From Macquaria australasica (lineage: Eukaryota > Chordata > Actinopteri > Centrarchiformes > Percichthyidae), in NCBI GenBank assembly GCA_005408345.1, contig SEMN01000180.1, forward strand, positions 620,001-684,000: 64,000 nucleotides of DNA. Reading direction: 5' to 3'. Positions 1 through 12,600 of this stretch are shown here, piece by piece. The notes under the pieces are model-generated. The model was not told the DNA's origin, ran no database searches, and was given only the letters and a program-made list of their open reading frames with translations. Each line of letters starts with the position of its first letter. Positions within the stretch are counted from its first letter, which is position 1. A program made the translations under genes and the position numbers.

Positions 1-660
1 AAAAAAGCACTTATCAATTCCTAGTTTTAAATCTTAAAATGTTTAGTTGTGAATAATAACGATAATACTAAAATGCTTTAACAATCCGATTAGACCCAAT
101 TAGATGTCAAATTAAAACATGTTGAACAGAAGAGAAGACATCAAAATAAACAAAATGAAAGAAAATAGATAAAACATGTTTATGTTCAGTGTACAGTGTA
201 AACTAGAGGGAGGGTACTCTCCAACTTGCTGTTACACTCAAAGTTCCTGATCCTCTCACTTAGATTTAGTTAAGTTGTTTCAATGCAAAAGTCCATTCAG
301 AGGTTTTGAATCCAGTCACTGTTTCATAGGTTCATCTTTGTGGATAAAAGTCAACAGTTACTACAGGGGCGAATATGAGAACATATGAAGGTTAACACAA
401 AAATCTAGTCAGGTGTTCCTTAAAGCTACTTATTGCCCCGAACTGAGAGAAAACTGATAATCCTGTCATTAATGTCCAATATGGCACATTGTGTGGGACT
501 GGGAAAAAAATCACATACACTTGATAGAAGGAGATGATGGTGAAAGATCTGTGTAGCCATGCTTCAAAATAAATATAATGGTGCACGTTGCAAGGGGTGT
601 TGTTGGACAACACCCCTAGACAATGAAATGACAGGTATTATAATATATTACATATAGTCT
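1..660. other. Intergenic, no gene seen
   Basis: AT-rich sequence with only short, low-complexity reading frames that show no recognisable motif. No splice-bounded exon or structured repeat was recognised here. The upstream neighbour of evpl must lie outside the window. Confidence 0.5.
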
Positions 661-699
661 GTGATTCAAATAGTGTAATTGTGCAAAACAGGGTTTTTT

Positions 700-805
700 T
701 TATCATTATTTTGGGGGGGCTTTTTACGCCTTTATTGTGACAGTAGAGAGATGACAGGAAAGAAGGAGGGAGCAAGAGATGAGGACATGCAACAAAGCAG
801 ATTTG
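700..805. repeat. Dispersed fish repeat fragment
   Basis: The stretch reading 'gcctttattgtgacagtaga' followed by purine-rich sequence and 'gacatgcaacaaag' resembles a dispersed repeat that I recall as common in percomorph genomes. The family could not be named and only one copy is seen here, so this is a recollection-based call. Confidence 0.35.
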
Positions 806-936
806 GAATCACTCATTGCTTTCTAACTTTTGTCCACTAGTAAATGCCATTTGTATGAAAAAAATCGTTTTGTTCACAATTCCCTGCAGGATATTCAGTG
901 TCCCTCTAACCCCATGAATTATGCATCCACTGCAAT

Positions 937-1033
937 TAATTCAATTCAGTTTTATTTATATAGCACCATATCATAACAAAGTTATCTCAGGATACTTTTT
1001 CGAGTAGAGCAGGTCTAGACCGACTCTTTATTT
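937..1033 (-). mobile_element. L2-like LINE 3' fragment, left part
   Basis: The segment matches the 3' end of the large L2-like element at 22264-22400 in the same orientation, including the TTCAATTC tail, the 'tttatttatatag' block and 'gcaggtctagaccgactctt'. It stops abruptly where the Rex1-like LINE begins. The same fragment resumes at about 3230 with 'cagagacccaaca', so it was split by the later insertion. Confidence 0.8.
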
Positions 1034-1101
1034 TTAGTGACGCTCATGGGGAGGATATTGACAACCTCACAGACTGTCTGACAGATTACATAAACTTCTG
1101 T

Positions 1102-2867
1102 GTGGAAAACACCATCCCCACTAGGACTGTACGTTGTTTCGACAACAATAAACCCTGGATTACTCCTGATATTAAGGCTCTCCTCAAGGAAAAGAAGAGA
1201 GCTTTTGTATCGGGTAACAAGGAGGAGTTAAAGAGTGTCCAGCGAGAGCTAAGGAGGAGGATCAGGGAGGGGAAAAACAGCTACAGGAGGAAGTTGGAGA
1301 GTCAACTGCAGAAAAATAACACCAGAGGAGTTTGGAAGGGCCTTAAAACCATCTCGGGCCACTTAATACACCCACATCACAGCCTGGGTTGGGCCCATCT
1401 CCCCATTTCACACCCGCAAACACCCCCCATTCAGCCCCCAGGCTCTCTACAAGCTCAACTGGACTGTTCCTCACAACATCCCAGGTGAGAAACGAACTGA
1501 GGAAGATAAGGGTGGGGAAGGCGGCGGGCCCAGACGGCATCAGCTCCAGACTTCTGAAGTCCTGTGCGGACCAGCTGTGGGGGATTGTTGAGCACCTGTT
1601 CAACCTGAGTCTGAAGCTGGGGAGGGTGCCAAAACTGTGGAAAACATCGTGTCTGGTTCCTGTGCCGAAGACCCCACACCCCAAGGACCTCAATGGCTAT
1701 AGGCCAGTGGCATTGACCTCTCACCTGATGAAGACCCTGGAGAAACTGGTCCTTGTTCACCTGCGTCCGCTGGTGAGCACATGTATGGACCCTCTGCAGT
1801 TTGCCTACCAACCCCGCATTGGGGTGGATGACGCTGTCATTTACCTACTTCACACATCCCTCTCTCACCTAGAAAAAGCTGGAAACACTGTGAGGATCAT
1901 GTTTTTTGATTTCTCCAGTGCTTTTAACACCATCCAGCCCAGGATTCTTGGGGACAAGTTGGAGCACGCTGGGGTGGACCATCACCTGGCAGCATGGATC
2001 CTGGACTACCTCACAAACCGACCACAGTATGTGAGGTTACAGGACTGTGTGTCTGACACACTTCTCTGCAGCACAGGGGCTCCACAGGGAACCGTTCTGG
2101 CGCCTTTCCTGTTCACCTTCTACACAGCGGACTTCACCCATAACACTTCGAACTGTCACCTGCAGAAGTTCTCTGACGACTCTGCCATCGTCGGCCTCAT
2201 CACCAACGGGGATGATGGGGAGTACAGAGAACTGACCCAGGGCTTTGTGGGTTGGTGTCAGCAGAACCGCCTCCAGATCAACGCGAGTAAAACCAAAGAG
2301 CTGGTGGTGGACTTCGGCAGGCGCAAACTCCCTCCACCTACACCAGTGAACATCCAGGGAACTGACATTGAGATTGTGAGATCGTACAAGTATCTGGGTG
2401 TTCACTTGAACAGCAAACTGGACTGGTCAGACAATACGGACGCTCTGTTTAAAAAGGGCCAGAGCCGTCTCTTTTTGCTCAGGAGACTAAGATCTTTTGG
2501 AGTGCAGGGTGCGCTCCTGAGGACTTTCTATGACTCTGTGGTGGCATCAGCTGTCTTGTATGGGGTGACCTGTTGGGCCAGTGGCATCTCTTCCAGGGAT
2601 AGGAAGAGACTGGACAGACTGATTAAGAAGGCCAGCTCTGTCCTTGGATGCCCTCTGGACCCAGTGGAGGTGGTGGGAGGCAGGAGAATGGTGGCCAAGC
2701 TATCATCACTACTGGAGAACACTTCCCACCCCCTACATGTCACTCTTTCAGCACTGGGCAGCTCCTTCAGCGACCGGCTGCTCCACCCGCGGTGTCTGAA
2801 GGAGAGGTACCGTAGGTCCTTTCTGCCTGCTGCTGTCAGACTCTATAATCAGTACAACTCCCGGTAA
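1102..2867 (+). pseudogene. Rex1-like reverse transcriptase, frameshifted remnant
   Basis: The ORF2 protein of the LINE copies RNA into DNA at the nicked target. Two overlapping frames are needed: the linker upstream of the reverse transcriptase runs in one frame from 1102 to about 1370, and the rest runs from about 1389 to the stop at 2867, implying a frameshift near 1370-1390. The second frame (492 residues) shows reverse transcriptase landmarks in order: AGPDGISSRLLK, NGYRPVALTS, FFDFSSAFNTI, STGAPQGTVLAPFLF, and KFSDDSAIVG in the catalytic YxDD position. It ends with the cysteine-poor C-terminal region (SSVLGCPLDP, SFLPAAVRLYNQ) typical of Rex1. No endonuclease is present, so the copy cannot be autonomous. 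Confidence 0.85.
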
Positions 2868-3202
2868 TCTACACTTGACTGTCAGTGTGCAGACTATTCA
2901 CTACTATACTTCATCTACTGTTGTGCATTATCTTCATACATATATTGTATTCATGATGTTATCTACTTCATATGTTGCTGTGAAATATTTTTCATATACA
3001 TGTATATTATATATGTGCAATATTTTTATCTTATCTATTTGTTCATACTTACAACTGCACTCAGTCACTCTATTATTTATTTCTGTCTATACTGTGTATA
3101 GGACTATTTTTCTATTTATTTTTATTGTATTTCTATATATGACACTTTTGCTGGCTGCTGCAACGCTAAAATTTCCCCGCTGTGGGACAATAAAGGCTTA
3201 TC

Positions 3203-3230
3203 TTATCTTATCTTATCTTATCTTATCTTA
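3203..3230 (+). repeat. TCTTA microsatellite at LINE tail
   Basis: About five TCTTA units directly follow the AATAAAGG motif of the Rex1-like 3' end. They are best read as the element's own tail. Confidence 0.85.
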
Positions 3231-3255
3231 TATATACAGAGACCCAACAATTAAA
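3230..3255 (-). mobile_element. L2-like LINE 3' fragment, right part
   Basis: 'cagagacccaaca' continues the L2 3' consensus seen at 22378-22392, picking up where the fragment at 937-1033 stops. Together they make one roughly 125-bp L2 remnant interrupted by the Rex1-like LINE. Confidence 0.7.
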
Positions 3256-3622
3256 TGGCCCCTTGCTCCCTGTGAGAGATTTGAGAGTGTGTCGGGGCCC
3301 CGATGAAAGGGAAGGGCAGGGCCGAAGGTGGGAGGAAAGGAGAGTGCAGGGAACAGGTCGGTCCGGTCTTCCTCTGCAAGGTGGATGTCTGGGCGGTGAC
3401 ACACCTGTTAATGTGTCTGGGAGGAGCTGCCAGCGTTAAACACTGTACTGACGTGAGTAAGTGTGTGTGTGTCTGTGTATGTGTGAGTATGTTTGAGTGT
3501 GTCTGAGAGGAGCCAAAGGAAGAGAAGCCACAGGTCGAGGAAGACACAGACGAAGAAGGAGTAAAAGAGAAAGAGAGAGAGATTTTTGTGGGATCTCTGC
3601 TTGACCCACCACGACCTCCAGG
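3256..3622 (+). promoter_or_regulatory. evpl 5' flank and likely 5' UTR
   Basis: The 367 bp between the LINE remnant and the evpl ATG are GC-richer than the surroundings and become purine-rich toward the start codon. A TG-rich stretch lies at about 3460-3500. No TATA box was recognised, and the transcription start cannot be placed from sequence alone. The nearest upstream sequence is retrotransposon, so little ancestral promoter remains immediately beyond this stretch. Confidence 0.4.
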
Positions 3623-6600
3623 ATGTTTAAGAAAAAGGACAGTACGCTCAAGGTTGCGGGCAAGATCAACAAGTGAGTTTTTTGTTCCCCTGAGGACTTT
3701 ATGAATGTAATGCATGTCTGAATGTATGCGTGGTGACACTGTATCTCGGCCATGTTCCCCCTCCTCCTGTTCTTCTCCAGCCGAGAACTGTGTCATGTTT
3801 CCTGTGCGTGCCGTTGTCCTCTTTCTCTCTGACTGTTGTGGTTCACCTCCTGTTACATCACGGTTTGGCTCAAACACATTTTTAAAGTCCTGCTGAGGCT
3901 GTTTCTTCACTGATTTCAAGTGCTGAGTTATGTCAAAGTTAATCCTCAGGGGTGGAGAAATCTTATAGTTAACAGGGCCCAGAGGTAAGGTTCACTTTGT
4001 AAACATGAGGTGGGGACAGTGTGCTGTAAGACAACAGGTGGGACTAGTGAAAATGTGTTTGTGACTAGAAGTGAAAGTCAAAGAAAATTTCTTACCAGGT
4101 CTTTTCAAGCTGCTCCTCAGGCACTCAAACCCTAAAAATGTGGCTTCATGAGCCAGTTTTCTCCAAATCTGAACCAAGATTTAGGCTTTTGACCGCTGGC
4201 CAAACATTGTTGTTAGTGATCATATTTCAATGAGAAGAAAAATATTAATCCTCTAAGCACTGTCAGTGATGATTTGAGTATCAGATGATAATCAGACAGC
4301 TGGTATTCATCCAGGCTCTTCTGTGGGCACGGCTGCTGTTTAAAATGTAGAAATATGTGTCACTAACGCAGTAAACGTTTCAAAATAGCACTTCAGCTGG
4401 AGGTAGAAGGCTGCTTGCAACTTGGTTAAGAAGAACCATAAGGTTTTAAAAGTTTTTTTTTTAAAAAGCTTCATTTGATGTGTAACGTGTGAAAACTTGA
4501 TTATTCAGTGTGTCCGCAAAATCTGATTTTACTGCAGATAAAGAGGTGACGAGATGATTTCACTCTGTCCTGTGCTCATCTAAGTAAATGGGGACTGATG
4601 AGAACAGGTTGTATTTGTGGTCATCTTTTTGACATACTTGACTTAAGGTGATTTAATGGACATAATGGCTTTAAATCCACTTTTAAACACACAGTATGTG
4701 ACAGGACCACCAGTATGTCACCTGACAGAGAGAATCTGGGGACACGTTCAGCTGCCAAACAGATGAACAGTTTCCCCTTTTTTGTCCCTGTCGCACGTTG
4801 CAATACTGACGTGGTTTCACAGGCAGGTGGTGACCAGCCTGTGGTTTCACCTTGCCCCTGCCCTGGACATGTTGTCCGCCTGCTGAGCTATGATGAGGGC
4901 TGGGCCGCCTGTGCTGCTCAGCTGGTTTCTTTCTCTTATGTGGGCGTTGGTTCCCAACTGTACTTTATGTTGTGACAGAGGACAAGTTTGCTCGGTTCAT
5001 TTGGCCGTTAAGAAACTTCCATCACCAATTAAATCACTTAAGAGAGTGTAAAGTAGGGCTGCAACTAACGATTATTTTTTCAAATAATTGATCGTTTAGT
5101 CTATGAAATGTCAGCAAATCCAGATCACAATTACAGATTTCACGTTTTTTGAAATCAATTTCTTTGTTCTCTCAGTGGATAGTTGTTGGGCAGAATGAAG
5201 CTTTACTTGACCTTGAATATTGACATGAAATTAAAATCCTCTTTGTGATGTGAAAGGAGTCACTTGTAGTGCTGAACCTGCTGAGCAATAACACCAAACT
5301 CTGCAGCTTTGCGCTGCTTTCGACACAGTTGGAGGAAATTTGAGAGCTACAACCAAATCAGGGAGTGTTTGTGGTACAAGTTTTGTAATCTTGCAACTTA
5401 CTAAAAAATGCTGGCAAGCCCTTCTGAATTATGCAGGTCATCCAGTTATCCCATTTTCAAGTCAAATCAGCCATAGCTGCCATCTGTCTAGCTATCCTGC
5501 TATGGTCATTCATAAATGAAACACAATTAAGTCATTTTACTCATTATATTGGTATTTATATTTTAAACAGTTTATATTTTGCCATTGAAAGTTGTCATTT
5601 TGCTCACTAAACACAAAAAAAAAGGACCAGAAAAACTAAAAGTTCTTGCACTGTTGACAGAAATATTCACTTCTTTTAGCAAACTCACACAAGCAGCAGT
5701 CATTCTTTAAGGGTTTAACTAAACAAGGAAAGCATACAGTACACTTCCTTCACAACAGTTGACATAGTGCTGTTTGTGAGGAGCTCAAACTAACTACAGG
5801 TGCAACATCTCAGACCACCTGAGATCACCAGATCATCATTCTGCTATATTTATAACAATGCATCATATCAGACTTTGTCAGGGACAGTCCTGGACTTATT
5901 TTCATTGTTGTCCCTGGTTTACACAGTCCACCAACCTTTAGACAGGCATTCAATGTCTGACATGAAGATATATTAGATAATATGAACTAAACAACTAGTA
6001 AACTGAATCACGTGAACAAACTTTTTTTTTTTTTATTTGTTCAGAGAGCAAATAAGGTAAAAACTTTTTTTTTAAAAAAGACAGTAAATAAAGTATTAAA
6101 GTCACCCCAAAAAAACTTACATCATAAAAGACAAAGTCCGTGAAACAGGTCTAGTTTTGGCTGATAAGCTCATTCTTGTGTGCGTGTGTGCGTGTGTGCG
6201 TGTACAGCACATACCTGTCTCTCCTGCTGAGTGAGCAGGAATAAGTTGGCCATTGTCAGAGCGGCTGCAGAACCAGATCAGCTCGCAGCTCAGTGAGTCA
6301 GTTCAGGAGGAGCGACGAGGTCTCTGCATTCCTCTGTCACTCCATCATTAAAGAGCTGTGTGAAACTGCATTTAGGTCGTCGTCGCAGATCTATCTTCAA
6401 TGACATTTGCTTGTTTTCTTTCCAGAGAGACATGACTTTGAGGCTCTGAGGCAGCTTTGGTATGTTCGTCAATTAACCAGCGAGGTCCGACGCTCCTCGG
6501 TTCATGAATGAAGTCTTCTTAGGTTGTAAAACTTAACTATCTGTGAATGAGAAGACGATGAAAACAGCTCTGGCGACTGTATAGTTTCCATTTCACCACA

Positions 6601-9600
6601 GTCAAAAGTTTGCAAAGCTCCTTTATTGTCCTCCCTTGTTTTAACATCCATTGTCACATTGGATTTCTCACCTGTTTGCAGATGATTTGATTTAATTTAT
6701 ATCCACTATAAGTGATCACTAACTCGCCATTTATTCAAACAAAAAGATTTAGTCACCACGAAGACTCTTACACAAAAGAAAACTGTTCTTATTAGATTAC
6801 AACATCATCCTGCTTTAAAATCTTTAGACTTTTGACTCCAAAACCACAAATAAACCTCTTATTTAGTTTTATGGGTGAAGTTCGTCTCTCATTGCCTGTA
6901 GAATCTCTTCCTCCTTTTTGTCTGTCTGTGGCATCGCTTTACCTTTGCTCAGCCAAACCCTGAGTGGCATTGACGGAGAGCAAACACTGACAGAGGGAGT
7001 GACGATCACAGTCAGCCACCGTGGAACGGTTAGCATTTAAGGAACGCTTCAGGGGTGGCTCAGGAGATGAAACAAAATATCCTCGCACTGACCCTAAGCC
7101 ATCCCATTATCCCTTTAGACAGTGTGTGATCTGTCCGGTTTGTGTTTGATCTTGATAGAGACAGATAATACAAGAGTGAAAAAGAATAAAAGGGAAACTG
7201 CCTCTTTGCAGATTTTTGATAGTGGAGATGATTAAAATACGTTTTGTCCTTAAACTTTATTGTCTTGCAATGTGTCTGGGCTCTTTAGTTCATATAAAAA
7301 GCTGTTGATGTAAAGTTTGTCCAAATATATGCACTAATTTTATTTTCTTCTGTTCTTGAAAATGTATCTTTTCTCTTCTCTTCTCTTTTTTCGACAAGAA
7401 ATACTTAAAACTAAGGATTCTCTCAAAATTAGGTTTCATTGGGTTTTTCAGTGTTTCTGTGTTTACACTTTCAAAACACGTTGTCAAGTTTATGAAGTTA
7501 ATCAAGTCTTTCAGCTGCGTGTCTACCTGAAGTCCATTTCAGTACAGGAAGCTGTTTTGTAGTCAATATTTAGATCATGATCAATGATAACTGTCGGTCC
7601 TTGAGAGCCCCTGAGTAAGAGTGAAACAAATGTACAACTAAGTAAATCCTAGCCACCTGTACTGGTGAGTGTCGGTCCTCAGATATAGAGGATTTGGGAC
7701 TGTGAGGGGGATCGAGAAGTGAAGACTGAACTGATTCTCGACAATACGCGACTTTGTGGCTTAACCTGTGACCTCGCCCTGCAGGAACCCGGCTGGCAAC
7801 TTGGCCTTGTTGGTCGCCCAGATGCAAAAGAATGCCGACCAGGTGGAGAAAGACATCCTCCGGTCGGAGGAGCTGCTGGCTGTGGTGAGAACACACGAGC
7901 ACACACTGAAAGACAAACACGAAAATAATGCACTAATGATACATCACTTTGACTGGCAGCCCTCTCTAAAATAAACAATCACCCTAAATGTCGTCTACTT
8001 CCATCAGGATGCTGAAAATGACAAGAAAGAGCTGCCCTTCGAGCATCAGACTGAGATATCAGACAAGCTGGGCGAGGCTGAGGGCCTCCTGAAGGACCTG
8101 TTCCTGGATGTTGACAAAATCAAGAAGCTCAAACACCCACAGGCCACAGAGATAGAGAGCGAGTGAGTTGTTACAGAATAAATATGACATACAGTATGGC
8201 TGCCCAACGCAGAGACATGTGGAGGTCATTTGGAAGGTTTAAGGTTTAGATTACAACGACTATATTGAGGATATAAACACGTAGAGACTTTTGGCAGCAT
8301 ACAGGATGGTTTACCATTAAAATAAAGTTAGTTAATTAATTAGTTAAACAAGACAAAGTTTCCTTTCATGATCCTTTGAGTGTAAAAGTCACACATACAC
8401 ATTCAAAGTCCACAACTGCTCCAGTTATTTGCCAGCGATTGCCAATACATCATCAGGTCTCCACCCTAAAGCTAATGTCAATATTTATGGAGGCCCAAAG
8501 TGTTCAATATATGTACACATTTTTCTGTTCACAATGCCATTTTTCCCATTTCTTAACGCCGCTTTTCATTACTAAGCCTTTGTCTGTCAATTTAAGGCAG
8601 TCAGAGCAGAGAATAAGCAAACAGACTTTGGAAAAAGGACATTTTGAAATAAAAACTGCTGGAATTAAATAAAAATGCAATAATTGTGAAAAGAAGCTGG
8701 AAGAAAAAACCCTGATAATAGTGATCAGAGTTTTAGATGTTTTTGGATTGTTTTACAATTTCCTGGTTATATTTATTTAGTCTTAGTATGTCTGCATTTA
8801 TTCGTATGATTATTTCACAATGTATTGCACACTTTGGGTCTCCATAAATACTAATCTCCTCTGCCCTCTGGTGACTCCAGTGTCATCCACCTCCACGAGC
8901 GCTGGTTGAAGGACTGCGCCTTCTACCGAGAGGTCTACGAGCAGATTGATGATGTGTCGCTGATGCCCAGAATCGACTGGGGGCCTGTTTTCAACCAGAA
9001 GCAAGTAAGTATAATAACACTGTCTGAAAATCTGGGCCAATCTGCTTATAAACTGATTGATGTCATAGTTTGAGCTTCAAGGATAATGTTGGCAGTATTT
9101 TATATTTTTCTTATTGTCAGCAAACCCTTGAAAAGACCAAAACCAGCAATGTTCTTACTAACATATTTTATCTGTGTAGCCTGATATATCTAATGGAAAC
9201 TATTAAAAACACATGAATCACCATGCACTGGGTGACATCTTCCTTCATTACTATAAACTGTATTTTATTTTGACTCAATCCTGCATACACAGCCCTCATT
9301 CGCATACCAAATGTGTATTAATCCACCACTGAAAATAGTCCCCAACAAATGTACTATTTAATCCTGTTTTAGTAATATTTGCTAAAACCTACGGTGCCCA
9401 GCTGTTTTAGAAACGTAACTGTATATTTCTGAGCTGTTTTCTAAATATTTACATCTTTAGGAACAAATGGCTTTAGGCCGAGAAGCATTTTTATGGAGAT
9501 TGGTTGACGATAAGAAACCTATAGAAAAACACCAGCCTTATCCTTTAAACTTGTTGTAACACAATAATACATAAAATTCTACTCACATGCAGTACACACC

Positions 9601-12600
9601 TGTTACGTTTCTACAAACATGCTGTGTATGCTTTACAGACTCTCACTACCCTGCAATAAACACATTTACTGGAGTTGAGCAAGTTAAAAAACGAAACAAA
9701 TAAAAGAGTGCTGCAGCCTGTCAGACTTGTCCTTTGGTGTTTATTTTGTCTCTACATACCATGAACTGTATTCTTCTGGTGTGTGTGCTCTCAGAAACAG
9801 GTGAACGCGGAGGAGTACGGCCCCACCATGGCCGACCTGGAGAAGCAGGTTGCTGCTCACAACATCCTGCACAAAGAGATCGAGGCCTACAACTCGCAGC
9901 TCTGCATCAGCTCTGCAGGCAGCAAGGTGAACAAACGTGTTTACATGAAACACATTCACAGGATACTTGAGCAAAATAAAAGGCTTTGAGTGCTCTGCAT
10001 TCACCCCAGCAGCTGATCAAAACTGTTAATGTCCTGCTTGTCTTCTTTAATCTTTATGAAAAACATCTTTGCTGTCTTGTCTTTTAGGAGAAATATACAG
10101 CACTGAAGAAACAGTACAACAATCTACTGGTGAGTTGAGTTGAGTTTTATGATGAAAAGCCTTGACTGTAATGAGTGAACATTTATTGGGAGATCTTTGA
10201 GAAATGTTTTTAAAGTTACAATAAAATTAATATTTACTCTTTGACCTTTATTGGTTAATAGTCATGCAATAGTATGCGCCTAATTATTAAACATTAAAAG
10301 TCAAAGACACAAGTTTTATTTTCTTCTGTTCATGGATCAGAATTAATTCTTTGTTATAGCAGCTTAGCAAATACAATGTCCAAATAAGAAAACAAATTAA
10401 AAAAAGAGATTCCACCTCTCCTCCCTAACTGGTATGCTACTGGTTTGGTTTGGTTTATTTTTTCAACAAGAAATACCTCAAATTAAGGAGGCCAAAAACT
10501 CTCAAAATATTGTTTAATTTTGACATAAAATGTACTTTCAGAGCCTCTCAGGTTTTAATCTGTTTTATTTACTCTCTCCTCAGGACAACTCCAAGTGGCG
10601 TCGCCACTACCTGAACAGCCTGTATGAATACATGCAGGGCTCCAACAAGGAACTGGCCTTCCTGGGAGAAGAACAAGAAAAGATCAAAAAGCAGGACTGG
10701 AGCGACCGCATGGTGGACCCACCCGACGTCCGCAGGCAGTATGAGGTCAGGACTGTTGGGTTGTTAAGCCAAAACAGTGAACGATACCATTCCTGGCAAC
10801 TTATAAAACTAAATAATGAAATGGTGTTAACAACGTAAGTAACCCCAGTTTGATTTGATCTCAATCAGAACTTCAAGAACAACAGCCTGCTGTCCCATGA
10901 GAGCGAGGTGAACAAACTCCAGGATGAAGGAGACAAACTCATTGAACTGAAACACCCTGCCAGTGCCACAATACAGGTACCTGTCATTACCCAGAAAACA
11001 CTGCTTTAAACAGCAAAGGCTTTAACTTCAAAAACGTCATTAGTATTAACCGTTTAAACTAATTTGAATACCAATTAAATCCAGGTTAACTTAACTCATG
11101 ACATTACATTACATTTCCAGGCTCAGAAAGATGCTGTCCGAAACGAGTGGCAGAAATTCCTCAATCTCTGCATTTGTCAAGAGACACACCTGGACAATGT
11201 GGAGGAATTCAAAAAGGTAAATATGGGACAATTTCTCATTATCACAATCTGCATTTGAGTCAAGTTTTTTATGAGAAGCACTGCACTGACTGTAGGGTGA
11301 CACATTCAGGTGTTATACAAAAATTAAAAAAGAAATTGTCGTGCTGTTTTTCCAGTACCAAATGGAGACTGAGCAGCTGTCAGAGACGCTGACCAAACTC
11401 AGCAACACCCTGGACCCCAAGTCCATCAGCAAGAAGAGCAACTCAGAGACACTGATGCAGCTCGAGGTACAGGGGAACTTTTATTAGTCTTTACAGAGAC
11501 AGAATCAAGTACTGCAACTTGATGCACATAAGACCAACCTGCACCTCCATGTGGAGTGGGGAGAGGGACCTGGTCATAATTAACTAACATAAATAAATAA
11601 TGAGGAATAATTTAAGAAAAGAGCAGAAGGAAAAAAGGAGAAAGACGGAAATTATGCATGACACTATAGCACCCACCTGTCTTATTGTAAATAGTTATAT
11701 GAAGAAGTGATGGGGGAAGACAATTTGGTGCTTAGTTTTAAAAAGTACACATTGGAAAACTCTAAAGTTTATTTATATTATTATTATTGTATGTTATGCA
11801 TGTGTATACCTCCTCATTTAATTACTCCCATCTTGTGATTTAGTACAGTTTTGTGTTTTTTCTGGAACATAATTTTTTATATGTTGTTTTTTTAAAATGT
11901 TATTTTATATTTTTTATTTAATTAGTTTACTTGACAGGGACTGTGATCAACAGAAAGAAGAACTGAAAAAAGAGCCAATTAAGCACAAAAGGCACACTTT
12001 CATCTGTGGTCCAGATATTAAAAAGACACCTGAAAAATAGGATAAAACACATCTATATCAACATAGGATTCATATACACAACACAAGAAACATGCACAAA
12101 ATAGTACACATCCACCAATAAATAATGCCACATTCTTTCTTTTACTAAATGCCTTATTTATTTTCATTTTTAAAAGGTTTACTAGTACCTACTACCACTT
12201 CCCCTCAATTTAAAAGAGGTTCATTTTTTTAAAAGAAATCCCGATCAGCGGGTTGCTCCCACAGTTCACACTAACAAAACATTTATCTGGTGTCCTGAAG
12301 TTTGAATATAGCGGGAAACAGAGATAGGTACGTTATGTCGGATACTTCCCTTTGGACACTCCCAGTACAAAAAGTGCATTAAACTATCATGAGAGATAAA
12401 TGCTTGAATTCTAGGATAATGTATAAGATGAGGATTTGTTGCTGTCGACCACGAGATGATTATTTCTGAGGTATCTTTTCCTCTGTGTCTGTTTCCCACC
12501 AGGCGGAGGAGAAGGCTGTGCAGAACAGTGAACAGCTGCTCGCAGACCTGAGGAGGCGCAGCACCACCATCGCTCCTCTGAAGCTACGACGCGCCAAACC

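Larger units (their letters stand above)
1034..3230 (+). mobile_element. Rex1/CR1-like LINE, 5'-truncated
   Basis: A non-LTR retrotransposon copy on the plus strand. It begins part-way through ORF2, so the endonuclease is missing, then carries a reverse transcriptase region (1102-2867), an AT-rich 3' UTR, and a 3' end reading 'gtgggacaataaaggctta' followed by about five TCTTA units. Short tandem repeats at the 3' end instead of poly(A) are typical of CR1/L2/Rex1 LINEs. A second, much shorter 3' end of a related element is at about 28810-28872. The element is inserted within an L2 fragment whose two halves flank it, and it ends about 390 bp before the evpl start codon. Confidence 0.85.
3673..7784 (+). 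other. evpl intron 1
   Basis: A 4.1-kb intron, the longest in the gene. It contains a partial MITE near 5056 and a GTGTGC-type simple repeat at 6176-6203. Short reading frames on both strands have no recognisable content. No additional evpl coding exon was found. Confidence 0.7.

Noticed and set aside
2176..2190. FSDD instead of FADD in the Rex1-like RT as a sign of inactivation
   Set aside because: An A-to-S change next to the two catalytic aspartates is common in this family; the frameshift and missing endonuclease are the real defects.
2875..3306. 143-residue plus-strand frame after the Rex1 RT stop
   Set aside because: Hydrophobic, Tyr/Ile/Leu-rich translation of the AT-rich LINE 3' UTR and its TCTTA tail; not a membrane protein gene.
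3251..3919. 222-residue minus-strand reading frame across evpl exon 1
   Set aside because: Low-complexity Ser/Thr/His-rich translation of the complementary strand of TG-rich and purine-rich sequence, overlapping the well-supported evpl start. No family match.
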